NCBI GenBank assembly: GCA_014621425.1
Contig: JAANBB010000128.1
Location: 1 to 64,000, forward strand
Direction: 5' to 3'
Origin: Cylindrodendrum hubeiense
Lineage: Eukaryota; Ascomycota; Sordariomycetes; Hypocreales; Nectriaceae
Length of the DNA stretch: 64,000 nucleotides
Every line of letters begins with the position of its first letter. The first letter of the stretch is position 1. Positions 44,973 through 55,915 of this stretch are shown here, piece after piece. The position numbers and the translations under genes are program-made. The notes under the pieces are model-generated. The model was not told where the DNA came from. It saw only the letters and a list, made by a program, of their open reading frames with translations, and searched no databases.

Positions 44973-46580
44973 CTCATGGTAGACAGCGTTTTGCCGTTTG
45001 ACAGCATGGATCACAGGCTTGGAAGAGAACAGAGGCCGGTGGGTTAGTGAACAGGTCAGATAATGCTTCTCCCCTGTTGCCGACCGTGCATATCCCGGGC
45101 GGCGGATGAGAGCCTGGGCGGAGATGGGGAACCCGGGTGGCTGCGGGCGTTGCTGGAGTAAGGATCATGATACATGGTGAACTTGGAGTGGAGGTGGCTG
45201 ACCCGGTTCAGTAGGTAGAAATGGGTTAGCTGTTCTGAGCTGTCGACTGCAGATTGTGATGAATGTAACCTAAATCAAATCGAGACGATTGAACTTGTGA
45301 GATCCTACCATTCGGCCTTGGGTGAGGCGGATGAAGACGACTTGTTTCTTTTCAGGCAATCCAACACTATCGATCCACACCATCTCAACAAGCATCTCAG
45401 CTTGGGGAGAGGAGAGGAGTAAGGAGAGGAGTAAGAGGAGGAATAAGGAGAGGAGTAAGAGGAGGAGTAAGCAGACAAGGCAGACATCAACCGGGTGCTG
45501 CAGGTCTCGCAACCCCTCCAAGCTGGCGCCGCGTGGTGTCACACACTCGCCAGTGGTGCGCGGCCGTGACTTGATGAGGCTCACCAACGGCCGGCGTGAG
45601 ACGGACGGGGCTGGCCGGTTTTATCACATGGCGCATCTCCCCTGTACGTCCAGTGACGTATTAGAGCGAGCCGAGATCAGGGACAGCTTCCCGGGTCTTA
45701 CGGGGGTTGCATAGGGACAGGGCGGGATGAGGGGTTCTGGATGGGTGGATGGACGGGTGAGTGGATGGAGATGGGGTGGGATCGGCGTGAGCGCCGACGC
45801 ATGCGTTCGCCTTGGGTTCCTTGATTGTTGTTGTTGAATGGTGGGGAGTATCGTCGTCTCTTGTATGGGTGGGAGGATAGTATCCCCCACGAGCCGAAGA
45901 CCGGAAACGGCGGGCTCCGATCTAGATCTCTCTCCATTGCCGGGACTTGCTTGGTCTGGGGCACGAGAGTCAGGGGCAGAGGCCTATAATTATGATGAGA
46001 ACAAGGGGCTTTTGCTGAGATAGGTACCGCATCGTACGAATTTGATGTCAGAGTGACCACGATGCCGACGAGATTCTCATGTTCCACAGCTTGGATGCCC
46101 AGAATGCAGCACGCGACAGCCTGTTTGACGCTATGAGCCAGTAGCCGGCCCTCCAGCTAAATTATAGCGTGCAACAGCCTGTGGCACCGGGCTCTTGGGG
46201 GTTGGGCGCCCCTATAATAATGCCATGACGCCACTGCACAGCCTGAGTAGCTAGCCCTGAGCAGTCCGTGTGCATAAACCACGGGCTAGGTGCCCACTGT
46301 CTGTGGGTAATCCCATGGCACCTAAGCTTCTCTCTCCTGGGCTGCAGGTCTCCAACCTCCGACGAACCAGCCTGCCTAGCTTAACTCCCTACCTTGCAAC
46401 GTACCTTCTACTACAACAGCCAGCCGAGCCTCACGCGGCCTCTCCTCGCATCTCCATCTCCATCACATCTCATCGCGCCGCATCTCTATCCCCATCCTTC
46501 TCGCTGATCGTCGCTGCTCCGTCGCACGCACTATTGTCCCTGTGCCGCGTCTCGCGGATGATGTGAGAGAGCTGCCCATC
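44973..46580. other. Intergenic upstream of VAC14
   Basis: A purine-rich ggagtaaga repeat lies at 45406-45471. The last 200 bp are C/T-rich leader sequence. Open frames are short and unsupported. Confidence 0.45.
45406..45471. repeat. Purine-rich tandem repeat (aggagtaag-like units)
   Basis: About six imperfect copies of gaggagtaag/gaggaataag are read directly. Confidence 0.75.
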
Positions 46581-49500
46581 ATGGATGCCAGTATCCAGCG
46601 GGCCCTCAACGACAAGCTCTACGACAAGCGCAAGGTCGGCGCTCTTGAGTATGTCTCACACCCTCTATCTGCCTCTCGCACCCTGCTCTTCTCAGCGTCC
46701 TCCTTATTGCTTATCGGCCGGGCCTCTCTCTTTGCATGATTCCTGCTGGACCTGCGAGCCAACCAGTTCTCTAGCCTGTTTTTGTCGTTGAGCCTCATGA
46801 CTGACCCCCACCTGTAGGCTTGAGCGCGTCATTCGTGAGCTCGTCAGCACAAAGGACTATCAGCGCGTCCACGACATCCTTGAGCAGCTCTGCAATGAGT
46901 ATGCCTACGCCGTTCATCAGCCCCATGCTAGAAATGGCGGCTTGATCGGCTTGGCTGCCGCTGCTATCGCCCTCGGCTCTGTATGTTTTGTCCCTGGACT
47001 CCCATCCATCCCCATCTCCATTGCGAAGGCTGGATTCCGCTCTGCGTTGTCTCCATCTATACTGTGAATGTTACCGTGACAACTACTGATGCGACTTCGA
47101 AACTCTAGGAGCTGCCTCGCTACCTGGCCAAGATTGTTCCCCCGGTCTTAGCCTGCTTCACAGATCAAGATGCCAGGGTCAGGTACTATGCATGCGAGGC
47201 CATGTACAACATTGCCAAGGTCGCCAAGGGCGAGATTCTCGTATATTTTAACAGCATATTCGACCAACTTTGCAAGGTATGTTGCCACTCAGGCCTTGGA
47301 ATCACAGTTATCCACTGCTACCAGCAACTGACATGACATAGCTTGGTGCGGATTCGGAGCTCTCAGTCAAGAACGGCGCGGAGCTTTTAGATCGCCTTGT
47401 CAAGGATATCGTATCCGAATCCGCTGCATCTTACGTTTCTATTCTCGAGGCGCCTCCCGAGTTCGAGGGCGATGACAAGGTCTCGTTGAACGACCATTCC
47501 CACTTGCCCACCGCCTTCTCTCTGCCCCGTTTCATTCCCCTGCTTAAGGAACGAATCTGGGTCATTAACCCCTTCACCCGCCAATTCCTAGTTGGTTGGA
47601 TCACACTTCTCGATTCTATTCCGGACCTAGAGCTTATTACCTATCTACCAAGGTTCCTTGACGGCCTTCTTAAGTTCCTGTCTGACCAGAATCCTGATGT
47701 GAGAGCTGCCACGCAAAATTGCTTGGATAAGTTCCTCAATGAGATCAAGCGCATCTCTCGCATCAAGAAGGGTATCTTGGAGAGTCGGAGGTCTAAAGAA
47801 GGTGCCAAGCGAAAGCGACAGGACTCGATGGATAGCGACTCCATAACCCCGGAATTAGAAGAGGGGGACGAACTAGATTCGGAGGCGGTAAATGAAGATG
47901 ACGACGATAGTAGTGAGGAGGACTGGATCCCCGGTCAAGACGTTGAGATCAACTACAAGAATATCCTTGAGATATTGACTGCTACCTTGGACTCCCCCCT
48001 GGGTGCGTATCCAGCTCACACATCCGTACCTTCCTATTCATCGGTTTGCTAACTTGGAACAGAGGAGGACTCCCTGCTAGAATCGCTCAGATGGATCGTC
48101 GAGTTCCTCGACATTTGCCCAGAAGAGGTCTTGCCCTTCACCCCCAAGATTCTAGCTCATATGCTCCCAGCCATGGCAAGCACCAAAGAGACCATCCACC
48201 AGGCAGCGACCCGGGTTAACACCTGCTTGATGGATTATGTCGTATCGCTCTCGGACGATTCTGAATTAGGTCAACCCCACGCTGCCCAAGCTCATCACTA
48301 CTCGACTTCTCGACTCCCTATTCCCGGTGATAAGTACGATGGCACGAATAGCAACCGAGTCTCCTTATCAAGCTCAAGAGACCTCGACGTCCGCAGCCCG
48401 ACTCCAGGTCAGAATCGGTCAATCTCGACCCCCACAAACATCCCGACCTCCCAGACACAGGCCGATCTCGACTATGCTGCTGCTGTCAACTCGCTTACCC
48501 TGTTATTCCTTAACGACCATGAAGCCACTCGCGTGGCCGCCCTGACATGGCTTATCATGCTGCACAGGAAAGCCCCCAGGAAAGTGCTTGCCTTCAATGA
48601 CGGCACCTTCCCCGCCCTGCTCAAGACGCTGTCCGATAACTCAGACGCCGTCGTTACCAAGGATTTGCAGCTCCTGTCGCAGATATCCCGGAATTCAGAG
48701 GACGACTACTTTGCCAACTTCATGGTCAACCTTCTTCAACTATTCTCAACGGACCGCAAGTTGCTAGAAACTCGTGGCAACCTCATTATTCGACAGCTTT
48801 GTCTCAGTCTTAGCCCTGAGAGGATATACAGAACCCTGGCAGACTGTATCGAGAAGGAGGAGGATGTCGAGTTCGCGAGCATCATGGTTCAGAATCTCAA
48901 CAACAACCTCATCACAGCGCCCCAGCTTGCAGACGTTCGAAAAAGGCTACGGAATCTCGAGACAAGAGTAAGTTGGCCACCGGTGGATGATTATTTAGAT
49001 GCTGACCTATCCCTCAGGACGGCCAAACATTATTCGTGGCTTTGTTCAGGTCATGGTGTTACAATGCTGTCGCTACCTTTTCTCTATGCCTACTGTCTCA
49101 GGCATACGAGCAAGCATACAACCTGCTGCAGATTTTGTGGGTTCCATACCAAGGCCGCTGACTCTAGAATGGTTACTGACGGTTACTTAGTGGCGAGTTG
49201 GACATGACGGTCAACATCCTGATCCAAGTCGATAAGCTTGTGCAGCTGATTGAATCCCCCGTCTTCACCTGTTAGTTGCATTCCCGCCCTATAACACCAT
49301 CGAATGGTACGCTGACCCCAAATCCAGACCTACGCTTGCAGCTGCTGGAGCCCGAGAAGTTCCCGTTCCTGTACAAGTGCATGTACGGTATCTTGATGCT
49401 ACTGCCACAGTCGTCTGCATTTGCTGCACTGAAGAACCGGCTCAACAGTGTCAGCTCTATCGGTTATCTACATACGGCACCTAGAACGTACGTCCCACTC

Positions 49501-49948
49501 CCTGTCCAAGGTGTAATCTAAAACCATACCGATGTCTTGCACCTTGGGACCCTGTCCTGTTGCACTCACGTCGCTAACATGTCTTAGTGCTCCGTCGACT
49601 ACAAGTAGCTCCAACTACGACAGGCCGAACCGGCTGAAGGGCCGAGAGGATGGTAACATTCGGTGGCAGGAGCTCTTGGAGAAGTTCCGAAGCGTTCAGG
49701 AGCGAGCTCGGCGAGCGCAGAGGCAAGGCCTGGATGGAGAAGACATGCCCTTCATTGGGATGAGCGAAATGCGGATAGGAGATGGATCGATGGACCCCAA
49801 GGGCAAAGACACGCGGATTCCAGCCATGACGCCGACGCCGCAGAAGGATCCCACACCAGCGCCACCGGTACCGGCCAAGAGGACTGGTCTTGGAAGGCAA
49901 TTTGGGAGATTGGGTGGAGCAGTGGCGGGAAAGAATCGGCGCAACTAA
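46581..49948 (+). CDS. VAC14: Vac14, scaffold of the PI(3,5)P2 kinase complex
   Basis: Model in nine exons: 46581-46648, 46818-46980, 47109-47276, 47342-48002, 48063-48967, 49018-49136, 49191-49270, 49328-49487, 49588-49948. This gives 894 residues with phase kept at all eight junctions. The start [20 protein letters not shown] and the HEAT-type helices ([40 protein letters not shown]) are characteristic. An acidic Ser/Asp/Glu loop lies around 330-350, and the conserved C-terminal Vac14 domain ([20 protein letters not shown]) follows. Vac14 holds Fab1/PIKfyve and Fig4 together on the vacuole membrane. The proline-rich C-terminus is disordered. It is convergent with HAUS1, 124 bp away. Identification is firm; the small exons 6-8 are the parts most likely to need adjustment. 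Confidence 0.93.
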
Positions 49949-50072
49949 TGACGGCTTTGTTGAATCGAGATGCATTGGGCTGTTTCAGGTCTTTGGTGAG
50001 GACAGCAAGGTGTCCCGCGGCTGGTGTTTAGGCAAGTATTTGTATCATATCTAGGGATGAATGGAACAATTG

Positions 50073-51023
50073 TCATCTGCGCCGTTTCACGGGACTCTCG
50101 CGCTCGACTAGGCCTTCGAAGACGGCGTCGCGTTGTGATGTAAAGGTGCGCAGTTGGCCCCGGAGGGCCTCGAGCTCTGATCGGGCCATGTCGGGGTTGC
50201 TGGGCAGGCCGTGAAAGTTGGCCATTTGGAGGTCGAGATCCCGCTTCTCGGCCAGGATGGCGAGATACTCTTGCTCATCGCGGGCGATGTCAGCGGTGGT
50301 GGGGTGCGATGCGTCGGCAGAGGCGGAGAGGGCAGCAACACGGTCCTGGAGGTCAGGCATCTTGGCGGACATGGTCTTGACCTTGCGTTGCAATTCGAGG
50401 TTCTGCTTTGCTAGGTGGGGTGGGGGCTTGTATTCGTCGCCTTGGAGCAGGCGGAGGAGGTTGTGGATCTTGGACGTTTCCTCCTCGATGTGGCGGTGGA
50501 GGATGTCGACGCGAGACTTCATCTGCTCCGTCTCCTGGATGCTTGCCTGGAGACCGACCATGCGACGACCTAGATCCTCGGGCTCTGGGAAGGCAATGCC
50601 GAGCTGGAGTGCCATGCTGGACATTGCATCGAGGGCGGTGTGGCCCTCGGCCGGCAGGTTGTGTTGGACGGCGTCGAGCAGGCCCTGTCGTAACGGGCGT
50701 CGTGCGCGGGTGTGGTCATTGCCCGTGACAAACTGGGACGTGGATTGCTGGAGAGAGAGTTCCTTCAGGGCAGCGGATTCGGACTTGGCGAGAAGCTGGC
50801 GCTCCTCGTCGGCAGTGTCGTTGAGGGAGGCGAGGGCGAGGAGGGCCTTGAGGGTATCTGCGTTGCGCTCGAAGGCGGGGACTGGGCGTGGATGGAGCTT
50901 TGCGACTAGCCAAGTGTCGATGTAGGACCAGTCGCGGGCGGTGGATGCGGCGATACGGGCGACGGAGGGGGAGAAGATGGCGGAGTCTTCGGAGAGGTGG
51001 TGATGGTGGCGGCGGTGAGCCAT
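50073..51023 (-). CDS. HAUS1: HAUS augmin-like complex subunit 1
   Basis: A single exon of 316 residues. After a His-rich start (MAHRRHHHHLSEDS) comes a conserved entry: YIDTWLVAKLHPRPVPAFER, then NADTLKALLALASLNDTADE. This parallels the animal HAUS1 pattern of a WL motif, P-hP-E/N, then T..IL..L...N..RD/DE. Most of the remainder is predicted coiled coil (RVDILHRHIEEETSKIHNLL, LEALRGQLRTFTSQRDAVF). Augmin recruits gamma-tubulin to spindle microtubules to nucleate branches; it is absent from budding yeast but kept in many filamentous fungi. Its 3' end is only 124 bp from VAC14, and it shares a 935-bp divergent region with the DNAJC3-like gene. Call rests on pattern similarity and length. Confidence 0.78.
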   Translation of the reverse strand: MAHRRHHHHLSEDSAIFSPSVARIAASTARDWSYIDTWLVAKLHPRPVPAFERNADTLKALLALASLNDTADEERQLLAKSESAALKELSLQQSTSQFVTGNDHTRARRPLRQGLLDAVQHNLPAEGHTALDAMSSMALQLGIAFPEPEDLGRRMVGLQASIQETEQMKSRVDILHRHIEEETSKIHNLLRLLQGDEYKPPPHLAKQNLELQRKVKTMSAKMPDLQDRVAALSASADASHPTTADIARDEQEYLAILAEKRDLDLQMANFHGLPSNPDMARSELEALRGQLRTFTSQRDAVFEGLVERESPVKRRR

Positions 51024-51958
51024 GGTGACGGGCGTGGTGTTGGTGTTGGCGGATCTGGGGAGGGGTCAATCGTTGCAATCCGACCCCGCGGCGAGGCACC
51101 GGTGGTAATTCCAGGTCTTGGCGGATGGGGTAGATGGGTGCGGGTTTGTCTGTCAGGTTGGAATGCGTAATTGGTTATTGGGTCATGTCTGGGCAACCGG
51201 TGTGGTGGTTGTTGCGTCGACAAAGGCAGCCGCCACAATTCCATGCGAGGTTGTTCACGAACGGAGGCACACGCAAGGCTGAGTGAGAGGTGGGTTGAAG
51301 GGTTGCGCCACAGACGGAGCCTAGACCGTGGCTGGTTGGGGGGGCGTCCAGTCGCTGGAAACCTTGTGAAGATCTAGGTACATGCCGGCAGCTGTAGTTA
51401 CCACGTAGTAGGGGCTGGTGTGGCTAGTGTGGTCAGTGTGGTCAGTGTGGTTGGCGGCGTGATGCGTGCCTGGGACTTTTCCGGTGCCTCCCCCACCACG
51501 GAAACCTTATAGCGCCCGCCGCTAGCAGCTGCAGCGGGCACCCGCGTACCCAGGTAGTTCGTGTGCTTCCCGATAGGACGGTACTTGTGGACACGTGTAG
51601 CTTTGGCGGCTGGGGCAAGTCGCCGACTGACAGCGCCCCGGGTGGGAAAGAGGACAGCGTGGGCATTGGTGCTTCCTGGCTGTGCAGTTGGTGGGAGAGT
51701 CTCGTCGCTGTCCCCGGCGGGTTGGACGAATGTGAATCGTAGCCTTTCCCGTTGGCCCTTAAAGCCCAAGTTGTCTTCTTCTCGACGTTCCCGCGTCGTC
51801 GTCTCCGGTCTGTCTTTGTGCTTTGCCATTGTCCCTCTTCCATGTCTTGTTGAATCTGCGTGTCCCTTCCATCATTGGACCTCGCTCTCCCTCCCGCCCA
51901 AGACGTCACAGTCTCTATCTTTTATCGTCGTCGTCGTCGTCGGTAACAGCATCTCGCC
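51024..51958. promoter_or_regulatory. Divergent region between HAUS1 and the DNAJC3-like gene
   Basis: This contains a gtgtggtcag repeat (51416-51458), a CACGTG box at 51592-51597 and a close match to the yeast unfolded-protein-response element at 51652-51661. Pyrimidine-rich leader sequence precedes the rightward start at 51959. Confidence 0.55.
51652..51661 (+). promoter_or_regulatory. Unfolded-protein-response element (UPRE-1-like)
   Basis: The ten bases ggacagcgtg equal the core of the yeast KAR2 UPRE, including CAGCGTG. They lie about 300 bp before an ER-chaperone gene that is a classic UPR target. The Hac1/HacA consensus differs somewhat between fungi, so binding is inferred. Confidence 0.5.
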
Positions 51959-53601
51959 ATGCAGATCCGACTCTCAGCGCTGGCCGTGGCCGCCACGACG
52001 CTCCTCGCCACGGCCCACGGCCTCTCGCCGCAAGACATCCCGTCCGATCTCCCCGTGTCGTCGCTCCTGACGTCGGCGCAGACGCACCTGTCCCGCGGCG
52101 AGACCAGCGAGGCCCTCCTCTACTACGATGCCGCCCTCGCCCGCGATCCCTCCAACTACCTGACGCTCTTCAAGCGCGCGACCACGTATCTGTCTCTCGG
52201 CCGCACCACCCACGCCACCGACGACTTCAACAAGGTGCTGTCCATCAAGCCCGGCTTTGAGGGCGCCCACCTGCAGCTGGCCAAGATCCGCGCCCGCTTC
52301 GCCGACTGGGACGGCGCAAAGGCCCAGTTCCAGTCCGCCAGCCGCAATGCCGACTCGGTCGAGGTTAAGGAGCTGGAGGAGGCCAAGCTGGCCGCTGCGC
52401 TGGCCTCAATGGCCGAGCAGGGCGAGAAGTGGGACGAATGTGTGAACCACGCTGGCACCGCAATCTACATCGCCAACAAGTCGCCCGGCCTCCGCGAGAT
52501 GCGCGCGCGCTGCCGCTTCCAGCGTGGCGAAGTTGAGGAGGGCATGGGTGATCTGCAACATGTGCTTCAGTTGAGGCCCGGCGACACCACTCCCCACGTC
52601 CTCATCTCTGCCACCACCTTCTACGGATTGGGCGATCTGGACAACGGCCTTGCCCAGGTGCGCAAGTGCCTGCACTCCGACCCCGACTCCAAGGTCTGCA
52701 AGAAGCTGCATCGCCAAGAAAAGGCTATCAACAAGGCCTACACCCAGGTCCAGGGCCAATTGAACCGCGGCCAGACCACCACCGCTGGAAGGTCTCTCGT
52801 GGGAACGGCTGATGAGCCGGGTTTGGTCCCCGAGATCCGGAGGCAGGTCGACGAGCTCTTGGAGAGCGGAAGCATCCCGGCGCATGCCAGGGTGAAGCTG
52901 TTGGAAGAAGTGGTCGAGATGACCTGCCAGGCGTATTCCGAGGTAAGCCCCCTCTGCTATATCCTCTCCACGTTCAATTCACTAACTATCATTACCAGTC
53001 CACCCACAGGGACGCCTCCAAGTACTGCGACGAGGCCCTCAGCCTACACCCCAACTCATTCTGGGGACTCCTCCACCTGGGCAAGACACAGCTCAAGGAC
53101 GAGCTGTACGAGCCCGCCATCCAGACTCTCCAGAAGGCCGCCGAGGTGCGCCCCGACCGCAAGGACAAGGTCCACCCCATCCTACAAAAGGCCCAGATCG
53201 CTCTCAAGCGCAGCCAGACCAAGGACTACTACAAGGTGCTCAACGTGGCCAGCGACGCCGACGAGCGCCAGATCAAGTCGGCCTACCGCAAGGCCTCGAA
53301 GCTGTACCACCCGGACAAGGCCGCCAAGCAGGGCATCAACAAGGAGGACGCCGAGAAGAAGATGGCCTCTATCAACGAGGCCTACGAGGTCCTCGGCGAC
53401 CCGGAGCTGCGCGCCCGCTTCGACCGCGGCGACGACCCGAACTCCCAGGACCGCGGCGGGAGCCCCTTCCAGGGCAACCCCTTTGGCGGTGGCGGTGGTG
53501 GTCATCCCTTCATGTTCCAGCAGGGCGGCGGTCGTGGCGGCGGCGGCGGCGGTGGTGCCAACTTCAAGTTCCAGTTTGGGGGACAGCAGTTTGGATTCTA
53601 A
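51959..53601 (+). CDS. ER co-chaperone with TPR repeats and J domain (DNAJC3/P58IPK-like)
   Basis: Model: 51959-52942 and 52999-53601, giving 528 residues. A signal peptide (MQIRLSALAVAATTLLATAHG) is followed by about nine TPR units (AQTHLSRGETSEALLYYDAAL, DFNKVLSIKPGFEGAHLQLA, and others). A J domain spans about 402-472 with HPD at 432-434 (SKLYHPDKAAK). A Gly/Phe-rich C-terminus ends in FQFGGQQFGF. This is the architecture of P58IPK/DNAJC3, a lumenal ER protein that binds unfolded clients through its TPRs and passes them to BiP through the J domain. There is no HDEL/KDEL tail. The upstream UPRE-like site supports ER-stress control. Strongly supported by domain order. Confidence 0.93.
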
Positions 53602-54508
53602 GCTGCAGCTGCAGCGGCATCTTTGGTTTCGGGGAACAAGACAGTTCGTGTACTACAAAAGGGCGCCCGTGCAGGCGTGCGTGGCTGGTGTTATGGTGTT
53701 CGCTCGTCAACATAGCTTTAGATATACCTTGAGAATTGAAGCATTTTGGGTTCCACCTGTGTACATTCTTGTCGCAAGTCAGGTTCGTCAAGTAGTGTAC
53801 CTTGCTTGACATGTCCCATCTGCGTATGCATCATGTACTGCTGCTACGTCCGCTTGCCAACGCCGAAACCGGCTGCGGCTGCAGCTGGGAGGCAAAGTCT
53901 GGCCCCCCAAATGACGAAATCGCTGCGGACGAGCCGAGCCGAGGGCCATCCATCACATGGAGTAACTTGGACAAGTGGCTACTGATCAATCACATGAATC
54001 CGACGAGAAAGAGTCGTGGCAGGCACAGAATTCAAACACGCCCGCCGATCAGCGCCGAGTCTGCGGCGACGGCGCATTGCTGTATCTTGACACAATATTA
54101 CCAACAAACATATCATCACACACCCCGCCATCTAGCCGAACCGTTCCGCCTTGCCTTCCCTGTAGGATTTGGAGATTTTATGTACACGTCCGTCGTTAGT
54201 GTCCAGTCCGCCCTCAGTCGCTTCTACTCCGAGCGAAGTGCTGGCGGCTGCTTTGCCTGATTCTCTGCAAGAGTCCAAGCCAGGACTGGTCAACGTCGAA
54301 CCGAAGAGAAAAAGGGGTCCAGGGTATCGAAGATACTGTCGTCGCCGTCGCCTTCGTCGTATTGGTTGGCGCTATTTTATTGTCTCTTGTCGTTGTCGTT
54401 CGTTTTCGACGCTGGGTTATAGTCCTCGGCTCGAATACGACTTCCGCAAGCGTTCGCCCCCTATCGTCGTCCCCCAGTTGTATATATTTTATGTGGTGTT
54501 CAGGTACT
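53602..54508. other. Convergent spacer between the DNAJC3-like and MRS3/4 genes
   Basis: This 907-bp stretch holds two 3' ends. An open frame at 53802-54260 and others show no domain. No gene is supported. Confidence 0.5.
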
Positions 54509-55915
54509 TCACGAAGCATCGTTGCGCTTGATGAAGTAAGCCCTATTGAGAGAAGGCAACGGTCAGCAATAGAACTGGGCAAGGCGTCTATTTCGGTAAT
54601 TTCACTTACTTGGAGAATTCGTACGCTGACCAGCAAATGGCTGTGCTGGGCATTGTAGTGACAATTCGGGGACGAACGCCCTTGAAGAAGCCAAGGAATC
54701 CCGCTCTTCGGTACAGCAGACGGCATCCACCAGCGAAGCTGTTCACGTTTCTCACTTCGGGGTCTACTGCAGTGCCTCGGGTCTGTAGCATGGTCTTGAT
54801 GACATCCATGGGAGTTGTAAGTCCGGCCGCGAAACCACCAGCAACGGCGCCAGCCAAGCAGTGTGTTACGGGATCGTAGTCTTTTGCGGGGTTCATGGCG
54901 GTGGAGATGGACTCGTAGGCGAGGAATTGGAGAGCGGTGAAGGGCACTGTCATGGACAAGGTCGTCGGGTACGAGATATAGAAAGCGCCTAGTCCTTCCG
55001 TCTTGTAGACATACTTGGCGCAGTCGACCATGGATCGGTACATCTTGCTCGAGTTCTGGATCTGCATGCGCTGCTTGATGACTGTGAGGATGAGGTGTCA
55101 GTTGCCAGATGTTTGAAGCGGTTTTGGGAAAGCTTGAATTGTAGCGCCATACCATCAAAGGGGTTCATGAAGGCGTCGCTGGCGATGGTGGCGGCGGCAC
55201 CGCTGGTCGCTGCGGGATTTCCATATTAGCATCCTGCGACAGGAGTTCGATATATCGGGGGATAAAGCTCACCAGCAGCAAGAGGGTGGTGAACACCAGC
55301 TTGGTTTCCACCCATGGCGTGCTTAACAGCCTCATATGTCGCAAAGTAGACGGCATGCGCGGGACCTAGCAGTGCGCGTTAGCAGACGGAGGCGGGGCAG
55401 GGCGGGAGGGCGGTGCTGGACTCACCAGCTCCGACAATGACACTGGACATGCCGCGCCACAGGCTGAAGAAGCCCTCGGTCCTGGCCATGTGGAAGGTGT
55501 TGCGCATGACACTCGAGGAAGCCGGGGTGGTGCTCGGGTTGAGGATCTGCATTCGTGTCTGGAAGGCGAGAGTTAGAATTGCGGTCGGGGGCAGGCAGCA
55601 GGTAAGGTATACGAACCTTGATCGCATCAATGGGATACATGACAGTGTGCTCCTGTATGGCGAGGGCGCGGTTAGTCTTGGACGGAGACGAACGGGGAAG
55701 TCGGGGCAGCATACGGCTATGCCGGCGAAGGCGCCTGCTGCCATATTCTGCAGCAGGGAGAAGTTGGGCGGAAGGGATTCATAGCTAGAGCGGACCTCGT
55801 CAGCGGAAATGAACTTGGAAAAATAATCGACGACGGCGTAGGCGTTCGCAGCTCGCGGCGACACAAGGGGAGCTCACTCGTAGTCCTCGACCTCCTCTGC
55901 ACTTGGCTGGGCCAT
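54509..55915 (-). CDS. MRS4: Mitochondrial iron carrier, mitoferrin/MRS3-MRS4 type
   Basis: Model on the complement in eight exons: 55915-55878, 55784-55715, 55652-55617, 55558-55426, 55365-55273, 55209-55153, 55081-54610, 54542-54509. This gives 310 residues with phase kept throughout. It has three mitochondrial-carrier repeats, each with its signature: MYPIDAIKTRMQ, NPFDVIKQRMQI and TPMDVIKTMLQT. The lead-in DYDYESLPPNFSLLQNMAAG and the family-specific GPAHAVYFATYEA are typical of mitoferrins, which import ferrous iron into the matrix for haem and Fe-S cluster synthesis. Six of the seven introns cut the first half, leaving exons as short as 36 bp, so frame scanning shows only pieces. Carrier class is certain; iron specificity follows from the closest family. 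Confidence 0.93.

Noticed and set aside
52992..53809. Continuation of the DNAJC3 first exon frame into a Thr/Arg/Pro-rich tail of about 280 residues
   Set aside because: It results from reading through the intron. The spliced second exon encodes the remaining TPR and the J domain with HPD.
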